From contig CANIGJ010000013.1 of assembly GCA_947467145.1 (NCBI GenBank), positions 38,048 through 102,047 of the forward strand: a stretch of DNA of 64,000 nucleotides, read 5' to 3'. Both the position numbers and the translations under genes were made by a program. The notes beneath the pieces are model-generated. The model was not told where the DNA came from. It saw only the letters and a list, made by a program, of their open reading frames with translations, and made no database searches. Within the stretch, counting starts at the first letter, position 1. Every line of letters begins with the position of its first letter. Below are positions 51,849-60,377 of this stretch, one piece after another. This stretch comes from Rhodospirillaceae bacterium. GTDB lineage: Bacteria; Pseudomonadota; Alphaproteobacteria; Rhodospirillales; UBA2165.

Positions 51849-52838
51849 TTATTCATTTGAGGGGCGACTCTTCATCAAAGCCCGCCACCGCGCGACATTC
51901 TGATTATGTTCGGCCAAGGTCCGCGCAAAGGCATGCCCGCCGCTGCCGTCGGCCACGAAATACAGATCGCCCGACTCGGCCGGTTTCAGGGCGGCTTCCA
52001 GCGAGGCCCGGCCCGGATTGGCGATCGGCCCCGGCGGCAGCCCGGCCGTCACATAGGTATTATACGGCGAGGCGGTTTCGAGATCGGCGTGCGTCAAAGC
52101 GCGTTCGAACGAGGTTTTGCCGGCGGTCAGCGCGTACGCCACCGTTGGGTCGGATTGCAGCCGCATGCCGATCTTCAGCCGGTTGACGAACACCCCGGCG
52201 ACGCGCGGCCGTTCATCGGCCCGCGCCGTTTCCTTTTCCACGATGGATGCCATCGTCACCAGCGCGCGGGGCGAATCGTATGGGCCGCCCGCCGGCTTGC
52301 GTTTCCACAGATCGTCGAGCGTTTCGCGCATCGCGGTCTGCATGCGCTTCACCAGATCGTTGCGCTGATCGCCATAGGAGAAGTGATAAGTCTCCGGCAG
52401 CAACTCGCCATCGGCTGGGTTGAGCGCGATCGAGCCGAACAGGCCTTCGGTCTTATTCAGCCGGTCGATGATTTCCTGGCTGGTCAATCCTTCGGGGATC
52501 GTCAGGCGGCGCACGACCGTTTTGCCGCTTTGCAGGATTTCCATCGCCTCGCGGGCGCTGGCACCTTTCGGGAATTCGTATTCACCGGCGAGCAGCGGCT
52601 TATCGCGGCCCAAGGTGCGCACGCAGATGCGGAACGCGGTTTCGTCCTCGATCACGCCGTTGGCTTGCAGCAGGCGCGCAATGGCATCGACGCCCGATCC
52701 GCGCGGCACGATGAGCACCAGATCGCCCGCAAGCGGGCCCGGTGTAACGAATTGCGTATAAATGTAGCCGAGCAGCGTGACGCAGCCGATCGATCCCAGG
52801 ACGATGAGCGTTACACACCAGCGGATCAGGCGCCACAT
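51849..52838 (-). CDS. mltG: Endolytic transglycosylase MltG
   Basis: A 329-residue inner-membrane protein that cuts nascent peptidoglycan strands and helps set glycan length. It has one N-terminal membrane helix (about 7-28) and a LysM-like domain (L-V-L-I-V-P-R-G-S-G). The YceG catalytic domain has the conserved Glu in A-S-I-V-E-K-E-T near residue 197. R-L-Q-S-D-P-T-V-A-Y and S-P-Y-N-T-Y are family hallmarks. It lies 7 bases downstream of fabF, as in many proteobacteria. Confidence 0.93.
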   Translation of the reverse strand: MWRLIRWCVTLIVLGSIGCVTLLGYIYTQFVTPGPLAGDLVLIVPRGSGVDAIARLLQANGVIEDETAFRICVRTLGRDKPLLAGEYEFPKGASAREAMEILQSGKTVVRRLTIPEGLTSQEIIDRLNKTEGLFGSIALNPADGELLPETYHFSYGDQRNDLVKRMQTAMRETLDDLWKRKPAGGPYDSPRALVTMASIVEKETARADERPRVAGVFVNRLKIGMRLQSDPTVAYALTAGKTSFERALTHADLETASPYNTYVTAGLPPGPIANPGRASLEAALKPAESGDLYFVADGSGGHAFARTLAEHNQNVARWRALMKSRPSNE

Positions 52839-52845
52839 GGCGGCC

Positions 52846-54120
52846 TCAATCGAACGCGGCGAAGATGAGACTTGCGTTGGTTCCGCCGAAACCGAAGGAA
52901 TTCGACAGCGCGTACTTTACCTTACGTTGCTGTGCGGTATGCGGCACCAGATTGACGTCGCCGCAGCCGTCGGACGGATTGTCGAGATTGAGCGTCGGCG
53001 GCACGACGCTGTCGCGGATCGCCAGCACCGAATAGATCGCCTCGACCGCACCCGCCGCGCCCAGCAGATGGCCGATCGCCGATTTGGTCGACGACATGGC
53101 GATCTTTTGCGCGGCGGCACCGAACAGGCGTTTCACCGCGCCCAGTTCGATCTCGTCGCCGAGCGGCGTCGAGGTGCCGTGCGCGTTCACGTAATCGATG
53201 TCGTCCGGCGTCAGCTTGGCGCGTTTGAACGCGGCCTGCATCGCACGGAAGCCGCCATTGCCGTCTTCGGCCGGTGCGGTGATGTGATGGGCATCGCCCG
53301 ACATGCCGTAACCGATGACCTCGGCATAAATCTTGGCGCCGCGCTTTTTCGCGTGTTCCAGTTCCTCGAGCACGACGATGCCCGCACCTTCGCCGATCAC
53401 GAAGCCGTCGCGATCCTTGTCCCACGGGCGCGACGCCTTGGTCGGCGCATCGTTGAAGGCGGTCGAGAGGGCGCGGGCCTGGGCGAAGCCGGCCACGCCC
53501 AACCGGCAAAGCGCCGATTCCGCGCCGCCCGCGATCATCACGTCGGCGTCTTCGAGCATGATCATACGCGCGGCATCGCCGATGGCGTGCGCGCCGGACG
53601 CGCAGGCCGTCACCACCGCATGGTTGGGGCCTTTGAAGCCGTATTTGATAGCGACCTGACCCGACGCCAGATTGATCAGGCTGGCCGGGATGAAGAACGG
53701 GCTGAGGCGGCGCACATTGCGCGAATCCACGACCAACGCGCTCTTTTCGATTTCGGGCAAGCCGCCGATGCCGGAGCCGATCAACACACCGGTCCGTTCC
53801 AGGCTTTCGTTATCCGTCGGCGTCCATCCGGCGTCTGCGACGGCAAGCGTCGCCGCCCCCATCGCGAACTGGATGAAGGTATCCATCCGGCGCGCGTCCT
53901 TGGACGAGAAATAATCGTCGGGAATGAAGGCGCCTTCGCCTTCGCGCGGCACCGAACCGGCAATCTTTGACGGGATATCGGACACGTCGAAAGCGGTAAT
54001 CGGGGCGATCCCCGATTGACCTTCGATCAGGCGGCGCCAATTGAGGTCATTTCCACACCCAAGCGGTGTGACAAGACCGACGCCTGTAACGACCACTCGC
54101 CTCATTGCGTCAGCGGGCAT
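52846..54120 (-). CDS. fabF: Beta-ketoacyl-ACP synthase II
   Basis: A 424-residue condensing enzyme that elongates acyl-ACP with malonyl-ACP. The catalytic Cys is in V-T-A-C-A-S-G-A-H. The two His residues are in A-H-G-T-S-T-P-L-G-D and K-S-A-I-G-H-L-L-G-A-A-G. F-G-F-G-G-T-N-A-S near the end is the usual closing motif. ATG 54120 is used; ATG 54105 (M-R-R-V-V-V-T-G) is possible. Between it and acpP lies a hairpin with a U-run in the transcript that may lower fabF expression relative to acpP. Confidence 0.95.
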   Translation of the reverse strand: MPADAMRRVVVTGVGLVTPLGCGNDLNWRRLIEGQSGIAPITAFDVSDIPSKIAGSVPREGEGAFIPDDYFSSKDARRMDTFIQFAMGAATLAVADAGWTPTDNESLERTGVLIGSGIGGLPEIEKSALVVDSRNVRRLSPFFIPASLINLASGQVAIKYGFKGPNHAVVTACASGAHAIGDAARMIMLEDADVMIAGGAESALCRLGVAGFAQARALSTAFNDAPTKASRPWDKDRDGFVIGEGAGIVVLEELEHAKKRGAKIYAEVIGYGMSGDAHHITAPAEDGNGGFRAMQAAFKRAKLTPDDIDYVNAHGTSTPLGDEIELGAVKRLFGAAAQKIAMSSTKSAIGHLLGAAGAVEAIYSVLAIRDSVVPPTLNLDNPSDGCGDVNLVPHTAQQRKVKYALSNSFGFGGTNASLIFAAFD

Positions 54121-54134
54121 TTGTCCGTTTCAGG

Positions 54135-54163
54135 AAAATGCGTCGGCCGTATGGGCCGACGCA
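54135..54163 (-). terminator. Hairpin with U-run between acpP and fabF (attenuator or partial terminator)
   Basis: A perfect 10-bp stem (54139-54148 with 54154-54163), loop of five, is followed on the minus-strand transcript by UUUU (plus-strand AAAA at 54135-54138). It lies 14 bases after the acpP stop and 14 bases before the fabF start. Confidence 0.65.
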
Positions 54164-54177
54164 ATCGCGGGGAGAAG

Positions 54178-54414
54178 TTATTGAGCGTTCTTCGACAGGA
54201 AGTCGACCGCGTCCTTCACGGTCAGGATCTTCTCAGCCGCATCGTCCGGAATTTCGCAGCCGAATTCTTCTTCGAAGGCCATGACGAGTTCGACCGTATC
54301 AAGACTGTCGGCGCCCAGATCGTCGATGAAGCTCGCCGTGTCCGTCACCTTTTCGGCTTCGACACCAAGATGCTCGATGATGATCCCTTTAACGCGCTCG
54401 GCAACGTCGCTCAT
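54178..54414 (-). CDS. acpP: Acyl carrier protein
   Basis: A 78-residue acidic protein carrying growing acyl chains on a phosphopantetheine arm attached to the Ser in G-A-D-S-L-D. Helix I ([15 protein letters not shown]), the D-S-L-D-T-V-E-L helix II and IPDDAAEKI are canonical. ATG 54414 is the family start, with GAGGA-type sequence upstream. A gap of about 165 bases separates it from fabG, so it may also have its own promoter. Confidence 0.97.
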   Translation of the reverse strand: MSDVAERVKGIIIEHLGVEAEKVTDTASFIDDLGADSLDTVELVMAFEEEFGCEIPDDAAEKILTVKDAVDFLSKNAQ

Positions 54415-54580
54415 TCTGTTTTCCTCGACCAATGTAATTGTAAATCTCGACCCGAACCGGGCGACCCACGGGTTGGGTATATGCGCGGTTAGGTAACACA
54501 CTTTGCAGGGGTTGGCCAGCGCCCGCCAGCCCGAAAAAACAGCCCAAAACCTCGGCCCGAAACCGACCTTTCCGCGCCGC

Positions 54581-55318
54581 CTAAATCATGGCCATTCCGC
54601 CGTTGATATGCAGGGTTTGGCCGGTCACATAAGCCGCCTCGTCGCTGGCGAGGTACACCACGCCCCCGGCGATATCGGCCGAATCGCCAAGCCGCCCGGC
54701 GGGCACGTTGCCGAGGATTTTCCCCTTCACGTCGTCGGACAGCACATCGGTCATCGCTGTGGCGATGAAACCGGGCGCCAGGCAGTTCACGGTGATGCCG
54801 CGCGACGCCACTTCGGCGGCGAGCGACTTGCTCATGCCGACCAGCCCCGCCTTCGACGCGGCATAGTTCGCCTGGCCGGCGTTACCGGTCGTGCCGACCA
54901 CTGACGTGATCGAGATGATGCGACCCCAGCGCTGCTTCATCATGCCGCGCAGACAGGCCCGGCTGAGCCGGAACGCCGAGGTGAGGTTCACCTCGAGCAC
55001 CAAGCGCCAGTCGTCGTCCTTCATGCGCATGGCGAGCGTGTCGCGCGTCAGGCCGGCGTTGTTCACCAGAATGTCGACGCCGCCCATCGCCTTGTCGGCT
55101 GCCGCGATCAGGCCATCGGCGCCCTCGCTCGACGACAGATCGGCAACGGCCACATGCGCGCGCTCCTTCAACTCGCTCGCCAGTGCGTTCAGCGCATCTT
55201 CACGCGTGCCCGAAAGCGTCACCACCGCGCCTTGCGCATGCAAGGCGCGCGCGATCGCGCCGCCGATGCCGCCCGAAGCGCCGGTGACAACCGCGCGTTT
55301 GCCGGAGAGGTCGAACAT
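54581..55318 (-). CDS. fabG: 3-oxoacyl-ACP reductase
   Basis: A 245-residue short-chain dehydrogenase that reduces beta-ketoacyl-ACP with NADPH. The cofactor loop is T-G-A-S-G-G-I-G, followed by N-N-A-G-L-T-R-D. The catalytic Ser is in I-T-S-V-V-G and the Tyr-Lys pair is in Y-A-A-S-K. The C-terminal P-G-F-I-A-T-A-M-T and HINGGMAMI are standard. It begins 10 bases after the fabD stop. Confidence 0.95.
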   Translation of the reverse strand: MFDLSGKRAVVTGASGGIGGAIARALHAQGAVVTLSGTREDALNALASELKERAHVAVADLSSSEGADGLIAAADKAMGGVDILVNNAGLTRDTLAMRMKDDDWRLVLEVNLTSAFRLSRACLRGMMKQRWGRIISITSVVGTTGNAGQANYAASKAGLVGMSKSLAAEVASRGITVNCLAPGFIATAMTDVLSDDVKGKILGNVPAGRLGDSADIAGGVVYLASDEAAYVTGQTLHINGGMAMI

Positions 55319-55328
55319 GGCTGCCTCC

Positions 55329-56273
55329 TTAAAGAGTTTTCAGGAACGCTTCGACATCGGCCGGCGAGGATACGTTCATCCCGGTCAGCTCCTTGTCGAT
55401 GCGCTTGGTCAATCCGGTCAGCACCTTGCCAGCGCCGATCTCGACAATGGTATCGACATTATGCGCCTTCATGGCGAGCACGCATTCGCGCCAGCGCACG
55501 CGCGACGTCACTTGTTCGACCAGAAGCTTGCGAATCTCGTCCGGATCGGACGACGGCGTCGCGGTCACATTGGCGATCACCGGCACGGCCGGAAACGTGA
55601 TCTTGGTCTGCGCCAGAACCTCGGCCATGCGGTCGGCGGCGAGCTGCATCAGCGCGCAATGGAACGGCGCGCTCACCGGAAGTTTGATCGCGCGCTTGAA
55701 GCCGCGCTCGGCGGCGATCACGAGTGCGCGGTCGACCGCTTCAGCATCGCCGCTGATCACGATCTGGCCCGGCGCGTTATCGTTGGCGGCGGCGCACACA
55801 CCACCTTGCGCGGCGGCGGCCTTGGCGATTTCCTCGACATCCGCCAATTCAGCGCCAAGGAGTGCCGCCATCGCGCCCTGGCCCACCGGCACGGCCTGCT
55901 GCATCGCGCGGCCGCGTTCTTTCAGCACGCGCGCCGCATCGGCGAGCGAGAACGTTCCGGCCGCGGTCAGCGCCGAATATTCACCCAGCGAATGGCCGGC
56001 GACGAACGAGCATTTCGCGCCCAGTTCGAAATTGCCTTCGCGCTGCAGGACGCGGAGCACGGCGACGCTCATCGCCATCAACGCGGGCTGGGTATTTTCG
56101 GTCAGTTGCAGCTCGTCCTGCGGCCCTTCGAGCATGATGCGCCGCAGGTTGATCCCGAGCGCGTCGTCGACCTCTTCAAAGACCTCGCGCGCGACGGCAA
56201 ACACATCCGCCAATTCGCGGCCCATGCCGACTTCCTGCGATCCCTGTCCCGGAAATACGAACGCGCGCGCCAT
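55329..56273 (-). CDS. fabD: Malonyl-CoA:ACP transacylase
   Basis: A 314-residue enzyme that loads malonyl groups onto ACP. The nucleophile motif is G-H-S-L-G-E-Y near residue 92, the oxyanion motif is F-P-G-Q-G-S-Q at the start, and the catalytic His is in S-A-P-F-H. An AGGGA site precedes ATG 56273. It heads the fabD-fabG-acpP-fabF-mltG-yicC-gmk block. An SBP gene sits upstream in the same direction, 91 bases away. Confidence 0.95.
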   Translation of the reverse strand: MARAFVFPGQGSQEVGMGRELADVFAVAREVFEEVDDALGINLRRIMLEGPQDELQLTENTQPALMAMSVAVLRVLQREGNFELGAKCSFVAGHSLGEYSALTAAGTFSLADAARVLKERGRAMQQAVPVGQGAMAALLGAELADVEEIAKAAAAQGGVCAAANDNAPGQIVISGDAEAVDRALVIAAERGFKRAIKLPVSAPFHCALMQLAADRMAEVLAQTKITFPAVPVIANVTATPSSDPDEIRKLLVEQVTSRVRWRECVLAMKAHNVDTIVEIGAGKVLTGLTKRIDKELTGMNVSSPADVEAFLKTL

Positions 56274-56364
56274 GCCTTGGTCCCTAAATGCCCTCGTTTA
56301 TGCCGGGCAACTGATACAAGCCGCCGCTAAGCTGTCAAGGCAAGGCCGCCGGAACCCGGGGATT

Positions 56365-57903
56365 TCAGTTCCAGGAGAAGTCCCAGAGGTCGGCGCCCCA
56401 GCCGTTGATCGCCCCCGGATTGAATGCAACCTCGCGCGAATGCACGAAGACATTCGGAACGCTGCTGATCGGCAGGATGTACGATTGCTCGATGACCCGG
56501 TCATAAAGCTTCGCGTAAATGCCCGCGCGCTTGTCCGGATCGAGCTCTTCCGATCCCTGGATGCGAAGATCGGCCAGCATCTTGTCGCCGAACGCATCGG
56601 TCTGCCCGCCCAAGGTGAAGAAGCGGTTGAGCGAGCGCGCCACATCGGGCGCCATCGTCCAGGGTGCGACATGCGCTTCCAATTTGCCGTCGCGCTGCCA
56701 ATCGCGATAGACGGCGGTGATGAGCGGCTGATGGCGGGCGCGGATGCCGACCTTGTAAAGCTGCCCGGCAATCGCTTCGCCGATGTCTTTCACCTCCGGT
56801 GGCGACGAATCGACGATCAGCTCGAACCCATTAGGATAGCCGGCTTCGGCGAGCAATTTCTTGGCACCCTCGGGGTCGTATTTCGGATAGGACGCGGTAT
56901 GCACGCAGCCGATCTGACGCGTCATATGACAAAAGACATCCGGCGCCTCGGCCATGTCAGCACCGGGCATCAGCGCCTTGATGATGCCTTCACGATCGAT
57001 CGCCATGAAAATGGCTTTGCGCACGCGCGGATCGGTCAGCTCCTTGCGGCCCGAACGGCCGATCGCATCCATCTGCAGATAATAAATCTGCATGCCGGGC
57101 GAAGCGGTCAGCTTGAAGCGCGCATCCTTTTTGAGATTGTCGAGTTGATCGGCGCTCAGATCGCCGACCACATCGACGGCACCCGTCAGCAAGTTGGCGA
57201 TGCGCGTCTGATCGTCAGGAATCGAAAGCCCGTGAATGGTGCCGATATGCGGCGCCTTCCACGCGGCGCCGACATAACCGGGGAACTTCGTGGCAATGGT
57301 CCCCTTGTTCACGTCGCGTTGGGTGATTTTATAAGGGCCCGTTCCAACCATGATGTTGCGATCGTATTCAGAGCGGTCGGCTAGCTTCGCATGGATGACC
57401 GAGTCGTAGAATTTGACCGAATAGGCCAGCGACGACAGATCCGTCGCGACCGGCTTGGTCATGTAGAGCCGGACCTTATGAGGGCCCAGCTTCTCGGCGC
57501 GGGCAATGAAATCGGTATCCTCTGTATGACGCAGTTTCGTCGCGGGATCGCGCAGCCACGAAATCATCGCGACGACGTCGTCGGCATCGAACTTCTTACC
57601 GCTGTGGAAGGTCACATCCTCGCGCAGATCGAATTCGAGCACGCCGGGCTCGGGCCGCCGATATTCCTTCGCCAGGCTCGGCTCGATCTTGCCGGTGCGC
57701 GGATTGAATTCGACGAAGCCCTCGAAGACACCGTTGAAAAGATAATTGCCGGGATGCGACGTATAATAAGGCGAGATCGCCTGCATCGGCTCGCTAAGCG
57801 GCACGCGCAAGGTGTCCTTGCTCTTCTGCGCGAAGGCGTTTCCCGCAGCGCAGGCGATCAACACCGCCAATCCGCCCGTCGCAATTTTCCCAATTCGTTT
57901 CAT
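56365..57903 (-). CDS. ABC solute-binding protein, family 5
   Basis: A 512-residue periplasmic binding protein, the fourth of its family here. The signal peptide ends N-A-F-A-Q, and the mature start KSKDTLRVPL matches the other three. VTFHSGKKFDADDVVAMI is the family signature. It ends with NGWGADLWDFSWN. ATG 57903 follows an AGGGAAG-type site; an in-frame start 17 codons upstream lies in the terminator and is rejected. No transporter partners are adjacent. It lies downstream of a cupin gene, separated by a strong terminator, so it needs its own promoter. Confidence 0.9.
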   Translation of the reverse strand: MKRIGKIATGGLAVLIACAAGNAFAQKSKDTLRVPLSEPMQAISPYYTSHPGNYLFNGVFEGFVEFNPRTGKIEPSLAKEYRRPEPGVLEFDLREDVTFHSGKKFDADDVVAMISWLRDPATKLRHTEDTDFIARAEKLGPHKVRLYMTKPVATDLSSLAYSVKFYDSVIHAKLADRSEYDRNIMVGTGPYKITQRDVNKGTIATKFPGYVGAAWKAPHIGTIHGLSIPDDQTRIANLLTGAVDVVGDLSADQLDNLKKDARFKLTASPGMQIYYLQMDAIGRSGRKELTDPRVRKAIFMAIDREGIIKALMPGADMAEAPDVFCHMTRQIGCVHTASYPKYDPEGAKKLLAEAGYPNGFELIVDSSPPEVKDIGEAIAGQLYKVGIRARHQPLITAVYRDWQRDGKLEAHVAPWTMAPDVARSLNRFFTLGGQTDAFGDKMLADLRIQGSEELDPDKRAGIYAKLYDRVIEQSYILPISSVPNVFVHSREVAFNPGAINGWGADLWDFSWN

Positions 57904-57930
57904 AACCGCTTCCCTATCTATGTCAGACAA

Positions 57931-57966
57931 CAAAAAGCCTCGGCGCATATGCATCGAGGCTTTTTG
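57931..57966. terminator. Strong bidirectional terminator between cupin and SBP genes
   Basis: A perfect 12-bp stem (57931-57942 with 57955-57966) carries an A-run on the left arm and a T-run on the right. It is a standard terminator for the minus-strand cupin gene, which ends at 58000. The 12-base loop includes ATGCAT. Confidence 0.85.
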
Positions 57967-57999
57967 CTCGGCCCTAACCAGGGTCTTTTATAAGCCGCT

Positions 58000-58866
58000 C
58001 TATTCGGCGGCTTGTGCCAATCGCATGGTCTCGTAAGACGGAATGGCGATCGACAGGATCGTGCATTGTTCCTGCGCGGTGACCGCGAAGTCTTCGCCGG
58101 GTGCCGCTTCGAAACAGGTCTCGCCATTGAAGGCCGTGCCCGCGACATTGCCGGTGCCGTCGATCACGAAGCCCAACCGCGTCGAGGCATCGGCCGCAAC
58201 GTTCCACGTCGCACCCGCGTCGAGTTGGAAAACTTCGAGCCGCGTCTCGCGTTCGGAGAACACGCCGACCAATTTGCGCGCCACACCTTTTTGATCCGTC
58301 TGCTTCCAAGCGAAGTTGGCCGGATTGAAGATGATCGGTTCTTCGTAGCGACGCTTGGGATAGACGAGCTTGCGCTGGTTCACGTGTTCCCACAGCGCTT
58401 CGAAGCCGTCCTGGTTCTTTTTGCCCTGGCCCTGCGTGCGATAGAAGATGCCCTTCTCGAAACTGCCGACCTGTTCCAGTTCTTCTTTCGCCTGCTGCGT
58501 CTGGCGCTGGCTGAGATAACCCGAGCCGCTGGCGCCGGCGAATTGCAGCACGAGCGTCGTACGCTCGGCGCCGGCATCGTCCTGCGGGCCGTAATGCGTG
58601 CCTTCGGGGAAATAGCCGATCTCGCCTTCCTTGACCGACTTCTTCTTGCCGATGCTGAGATCGCCCTTCAGCGAAAAGCGGATCTGATCGAAATTGTGCC
58701 GATGGCGCGGGCTGTAACGCGCCCCGTCGCTTTTGGCGATCACCCACAGATAATTGTCGAGCGAACCTTCCTCGCCCTTGAGCATGGTCTTGAACCACAG
58801 ACCGCCGCCGCGCGGGCCCGCATCGTGACCCGAAAACTCGACATCCGAAGCCCGGACAACTCGCAT
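58000..58866 (-). CDS. Cupin-domain protein (two-barrel)
   Basis: A 288-residue protein with an N-terminal cupin barrel and a second one after about residue 190. The first has S-P-R-H-R-H-N-F-D-Q, two His with Gln where Glu is usual, and then F-P-E-G-T-H-Y-G-P supplying the third His. The layout resembles bicupin dioxygenases such as gentisate dioxygenase, but the ligand set differs, so activity is uncertain. ATG 58866 is chosen because GGGAG lies 8 bases upstream; a GTG at 58875 sits inside that spacing. It ends before a strong terminator. Confidence 0.72.
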   Translation of the reverse strand: MRVVRASDVEFSGHDAGPRGGGLWFKTMLKGEEGSLDNYLWVIAKSDGARYSPRHRHNFDQIRFSLKGDLSIGKKKSVKEGEIGYFPEGTHYGPQDDAGAERTTLVLQFAGASGSGYLSQRQTQQAKEELEQVGSFEKGIFYRTQGQGKKNQDGFEALWEHVNQRKLVYPKRRYEEPIIFNPANFAWKQTDQKGVARKLVGVFSERETRLEVFQLDAGATWNVAADASTRLGFVIDGTGNVAGTAFNGETCFEAAPGEDFAVTAQEQCTILSIAIPSYETMRLAQAAE

Positions 58867-58946
58867 GGTCAGCACTCCCGTAAGGTTGTTTTTATAACCG
58901 GGAGCGTACCAGAGTTAACGAAGCCGAAAAAAGCCTGAAAACGCCA

Positions 58947-59265
58947 CTACATCTTAAGAGCGCGGGCAATGATGCTCTGCCAATTGTCCGCATTCATCGG
59001 CGGCGCATAGGCGGCGATCAAATCCTCACGTTCGGCCTCGCGGGCGGTTACCGACGTATTCGGGCGGGCGAAGAGAATATCGGCGTCGAATTTCCAGCGC
59101 GCGGTTTCCCAGCAGCGCGATTCCTCGATGAACTGGAACAGGTCGGGGGCGGCGCCAACATAGAGGATCAGGGGCACATCGGCCAGGACGCGCCGCGCGA
59201 TCAGGAAGTTCGCGCCGGCCCGTGACCGTCAGAAACGCCGTCATTGCCATAGCTTCGGAGGACAT
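58947..59265 (-). pseudogene. Small hypothetical gene, apparently frameshifted
   Basis: One frame from ATG 59265 gives M-S-S-E-A-M-A-M-T-A-F-L-T-V-T-G and then turns into Arg/Pro-rich nonsense. Another frame picks up A-G-A-N-F-L-I-A-R-R-V-L-A-D-V-P-L-I-L and runs to 58947 with normal composition. Joining them near 59215-59225 gives a coherent protein of about 105 residues. The second frame has only a GTG at 59177 and no ribosome site of its own. I do not recognise the family. A one-base indel, real or from sequencing, is the simplest reading. Confidence 0.42.
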
Positions 59266-59566
59266 GAGTTTGCACCCAACAGGCCGAAACCTACTGACAT
59301 AAACACAGGCGCTGCGAGTTGTTCCCCGGACCTTGCCCGATCCTTCTCCTTTTTAGAATATTAATATTTACTATTACACTTATTAGTAATCATCATTTTG
59401 AGCAGGCTGGTGGGCGGCCAACGGCGCGCCCCGCAGTTGCGCCCAGCGCGGCAATGTGTATATTGCGCGCCTTGCTCCTTGCCAGGGGGCCCGACGACGG
59501 CACCTGGCTATGCCTAATTGCGGACACTGGGTCCGCTGGGGCTGAGAAGCCGGAAGGGGACTATAT
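59266..59566 (+). promoter_or_regulatory. Leader region of the ribosomal operon
   Basis: This 301-base gene-free stretch must hold the rpsF promoter. It contains an AT-rich block at 59350-59400, unlike the GC-rich surroundings. A hairpin just before rpsF (GCGGAC 59520-59525 with GTCCGC 59531-59536, loop ACTGG) is followed by a GGGG ribosome site. The hairpin could be the S6:S18 autoregulatory element known in other bacteria, but the diagnostic bulge is not clear. Confidence 0.35.
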
Positions 59567-60016
59567 ATGTCGTTCTATGAAAACGTGTTTATTGCACGTC
59601 AGGAAATCTCTACACAGCAGGCCGACGCCCTCGCCGAGACGTTCGCAAACGTCATCGTCGAAAACGGCGGCACTGTGCCCAAGCGCGAAAATTGGGGCCT
59701 CAAGTCCCTCTCGTTCCGCATCAAGAAAAACCGTAAGGGCCACTACATCCTTCTCAACATCGAGGCGCCCGCCGCCGCGATCAACGAGATGGAACGTCAG
59801 ATGCGTCTGCACGAAGACATCATCCGCCACATGACGGTCCGGGTTGAAGAGCTCGAGGAAGGTCCCTCGATCCAGGCCCGCGCCGGACGCGACCGCGACG
59901 ACGAGCGCGGCGAACGTGGTGGCGATCGTCCCGACCGTCCGCGTCGCCGTTTCGGCAGCGGTGCCGGGCGCGATGAAGATGTTCCGGCCGATCTTGATCT
60001 GGGAGACATTCGATGA
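59567..60016 (+). CDS. rpsF: 30S ribosomal protein S6
   Basis: A 149-residue S6. The ferredoxin-like core (residues 1-100) shows [15 protein letters not shown] and [13 protein letters not shown] charged Arg/Asp/Gly-rich tail (about residues 105-149) extends beyond the usual 95-100 residues. S6 binds S18 on the 30S platform. GGGG precedes ATG 59567. The stop overlaps the rpsR start by 4 bases (ATGA). Confidence 0.96.
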   Translation: MSFYENVFIARQEISTQQADALAETFANVIVENGGTVPKRENWGLKSLSFRIKKNRKGHYILLNIEAPAAAINEMERQMRLHEDIIRHMTVRVEELEEGPSIQARAGRDRDDERGERGGDRPDRPRRRFGSGAGRDEDVPADLDLGDIR

Positions 60017-60351
60017 GCGATACTGAATTCCGCTCCGACCGCGCTGGCGGCGAACGTTCCGGCCCGCGTGGCGCCGGTGGTGGCCGTTCCGGCGGTGGCG
60101 CCGGTGCTGGTGGTGGTGCAGGTGGCGGCCGTCGGCCGTTCTTCCGCCGCCGCAAGAGCTGCCCGTTCTCCGGCGCCAACGCGCCGAAGATCGACTACAA
60201 GGACACGAAGCTCCTGTCGCGCTACATCTCCGAGCGCGGCAAGATCGTTCCGTCCCGTATCACCGCGGTCTCGGCCAAGAAGCAACGTGAACTCGCGCAA
60301 GCGATCAAGCGTGCACGCTTCCTGGCTCTGTTGCCGTACGTAACCCAATAG
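60013..60351 (+). CDS. rpsR: 30S ribosomal protein S18 with Gly/Arg-rich N-terminal extension
   Basis: A 112-residue S18; the family is usually 75-90. The conserved core starts at [15 protein letters not shown] and includes Y-K-D and [10 protein letters not shown], ending L-P-Y-V. The first 40 residues are a Gly/Ala/Arg/Ser low-complexity region ([11 protein letters not shown] type). The operon partner S6 carries a matching charged tail, so the two disordered ends probably lie close on the ribosome. Confidence 0.95.
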   Translation: MSDTEFRSDRAGGERSGPRGAGGGRSGGGAGAGGGAGGGRRPFFRRRKSCPFSGANAPKIDYKDTKLLSRYISERGKIVPSRITAVSAKKQRELAQAIKRARFLALLPYVTQ

Positions 60352-60377
60352 AGTAGGCCCAGACGCAGGGCGCGGTC

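Noticed and set aside
54415..54501. N-terminal extension of acyl carrier protein
   Set aside because: ACP is about 78 residues and starts M-S-D; the extension is unconserved.
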